Shown one piece after another: positions 5,398 to 5,857 of a DNA stretch of 5,857 nucleotides. Location: assembly GCA_030673995.1 (NCBI GenBank), contig DAOUYU010000109.1, positions 1-5,857 of the forward strand. The letters are read 5' to 3'. Below the pieces are notes generated by a model that saw only the letters and a list, made by a program, of their open reading frames with translations, did no database searches and was not told the DNA's origin. The position numbers and the translations under genes are program-made. The stretch comes from Candidatus Aminicenantota bacterium. Its GTDB lineage: Bacteria; Acidobacteriota; Aminicenantia; Aminicenantales; Aminicenantaceae. Numbering within the stretch: the first letter of the stretch is position 1; each line of letters begins with the position of its first letter.

Positions 5398-5857
5398 TTA
5401 TACTTTTCCTTCTTTAAATCTGAGGTTAAAATCCTTTAAGGCGGAACCGATAGCTTCATCCAGTCCTCCATCGATTTCACCTTTCTTGGCAATCCTTTTC
5501 AGGAGGTCCGCATGTTCTTTTTCAAAAAATTGATACAGTTTTTCCTCATATTCTTTGACCTGGTTGACTTCAAATTCATCCAAAAAACCTCTGTTTCCCG
5601 CGTAAATAACCAATATCTGTTTCTCCACTGGAAGAGGAACATACTGATCTTGCTTAAGGATTTCAATCCATCTTTCGCCTCTATCAAGCTGTGCTTGGCT
5701 CGCCTTGTCCAGCTCAGTCCCAAACTGAGCAAAGGTGGCCAACTCCCGATATTGAGCAAGGTCCAGACGCAGCTGCCCGGCCACCTGCTTCATGGCTTTT
5801 ATCTGGGCATTTCCTCCTACTCGTGAAACAGATATGCCCACATTAATGGCTGGCCTT
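5398..5857 (-). CDS. atpA: F-type ATP synthase alpha subunit, C-terminal 152 residues (partial)
   Basis: The gene runs off the high-coordinate edge. The visible part begins RPAINVGISVSRVGGNAQIK, where the Arg of SVSRVGG corresponds to the arginine finger (Arg376 in E. coli alpha) that reaches the catalytic site of the neighbouring beta subunit. Then come LRLDLAQYRELATFAQFGTE and LDKASQAQLDRG, the typical C-terminal helical domain, ending in FNLRFKEGKV. The codon read before GISVS is GTG, an internal valine and not a start. The remaining roughly 350 residues, including the alpha Walker A motif, should lie beyond the window, with atpH and atpF probably further upstream. Its TAA is 1 nt from the atpG start. 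Confidence 0.97.
   Translation of the reverse strand, partial: RPAINVGISVSRVGGNAQIKAMKQVAGQLRLDLAQYRELATFAQFGTELDKASQAQLDRGERWIEILKQDQYVPLPVEKQILVIYAGNRGFLDEFEVNQVKEYEEKLYQFFEKEHADLLKRIAKKGEIDGGLDEAIGSALKDFNLRFKEGKV

Noticed and set aside
1..5857. A new multi-gene defence, mobile or biosynthetic system
   Set aside because: The genes are mostly core energy metabolism, tRNA modification and LPS precursor synthesis. There is no nuclease, helicase, integrase, toxin pair or repeat array, so the sequence gives no support for one.

Overview
The window holds the downstream end of a bacterial F-type ATP synthase operon on the minus strand, two further minus-strand genes behind it, and a looser plus-strand region at low coordinates. 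The organism is probably a Gram-negative-type (diderm) bacterium. It carries a stand-alone heptose-1-phosphate adenylyltransferase, used for LPS inner-core heptose, and the start of an exported protein with a CBM9-like/DUF5916-like opening motif. Base composition is moderate and A/T-rich in the spacers. Lineage cannot be fixed from this sequence; an uncultured Acidobacteriota/Aminicenantota-like group is only a guess.

Reading the minus strand from the high-coordinate edge: the last 152 codons of atpA (F1 alpha), atpG (gamma), atpD (beta) and atpC (epsilon). They are packed tightly: 1 nt between atpA and atpG, 17 nt between atpG and atpD, and an ATGA overlap between atpD and atpC. A TrmN6-like (COG4123) N6-adenine methyltransferase gene overlaps the 3' end of atpC by about 29 nt. 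After a 107-nt gap containing an imperfect inverted repeat comes rfaE2. Two subunits are unusual. AtpD has an N-terminal extension of about 33 residues made largely of lysine. AtpC has only the beta-sandwich domain and lacks the C-terminal helical hairpin.

The rfaE2 gene converges on a plus-strand gene for a class I glutamine amidotransferase-like (peptidase C26/PuuD-type) protein. That protein keeps its Cys-His-Glu triad but lacks the usual N-terminal half, so it looks 5'-truncated. A near-consensus promoter abuts its start codon. The spacer between the convergent genes contains an 84-bp non-coding element with 13-bp terminal inverted repeats and flanking TTAA duplications. It is MITE-like and appears to sit inside a terminator hairpin, splitting its two arms.

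Upstream lies a 96-residue hypothetical protein on the plus strand. Divergent from it, the window edge carries the first 58 codons of a minus-strand gene for a secreted protein with a signal peptide and an IDGVLENPLW motif.

Most of the window is core metabolism. I see no defence system, CRISPR array, rRNA or tRNA, and no convincing new multi-gene system. The points worth following up are the element-in-terminator arrangement, the AtpD extension, the short epsilon subunit and the truncated amidotransferase.
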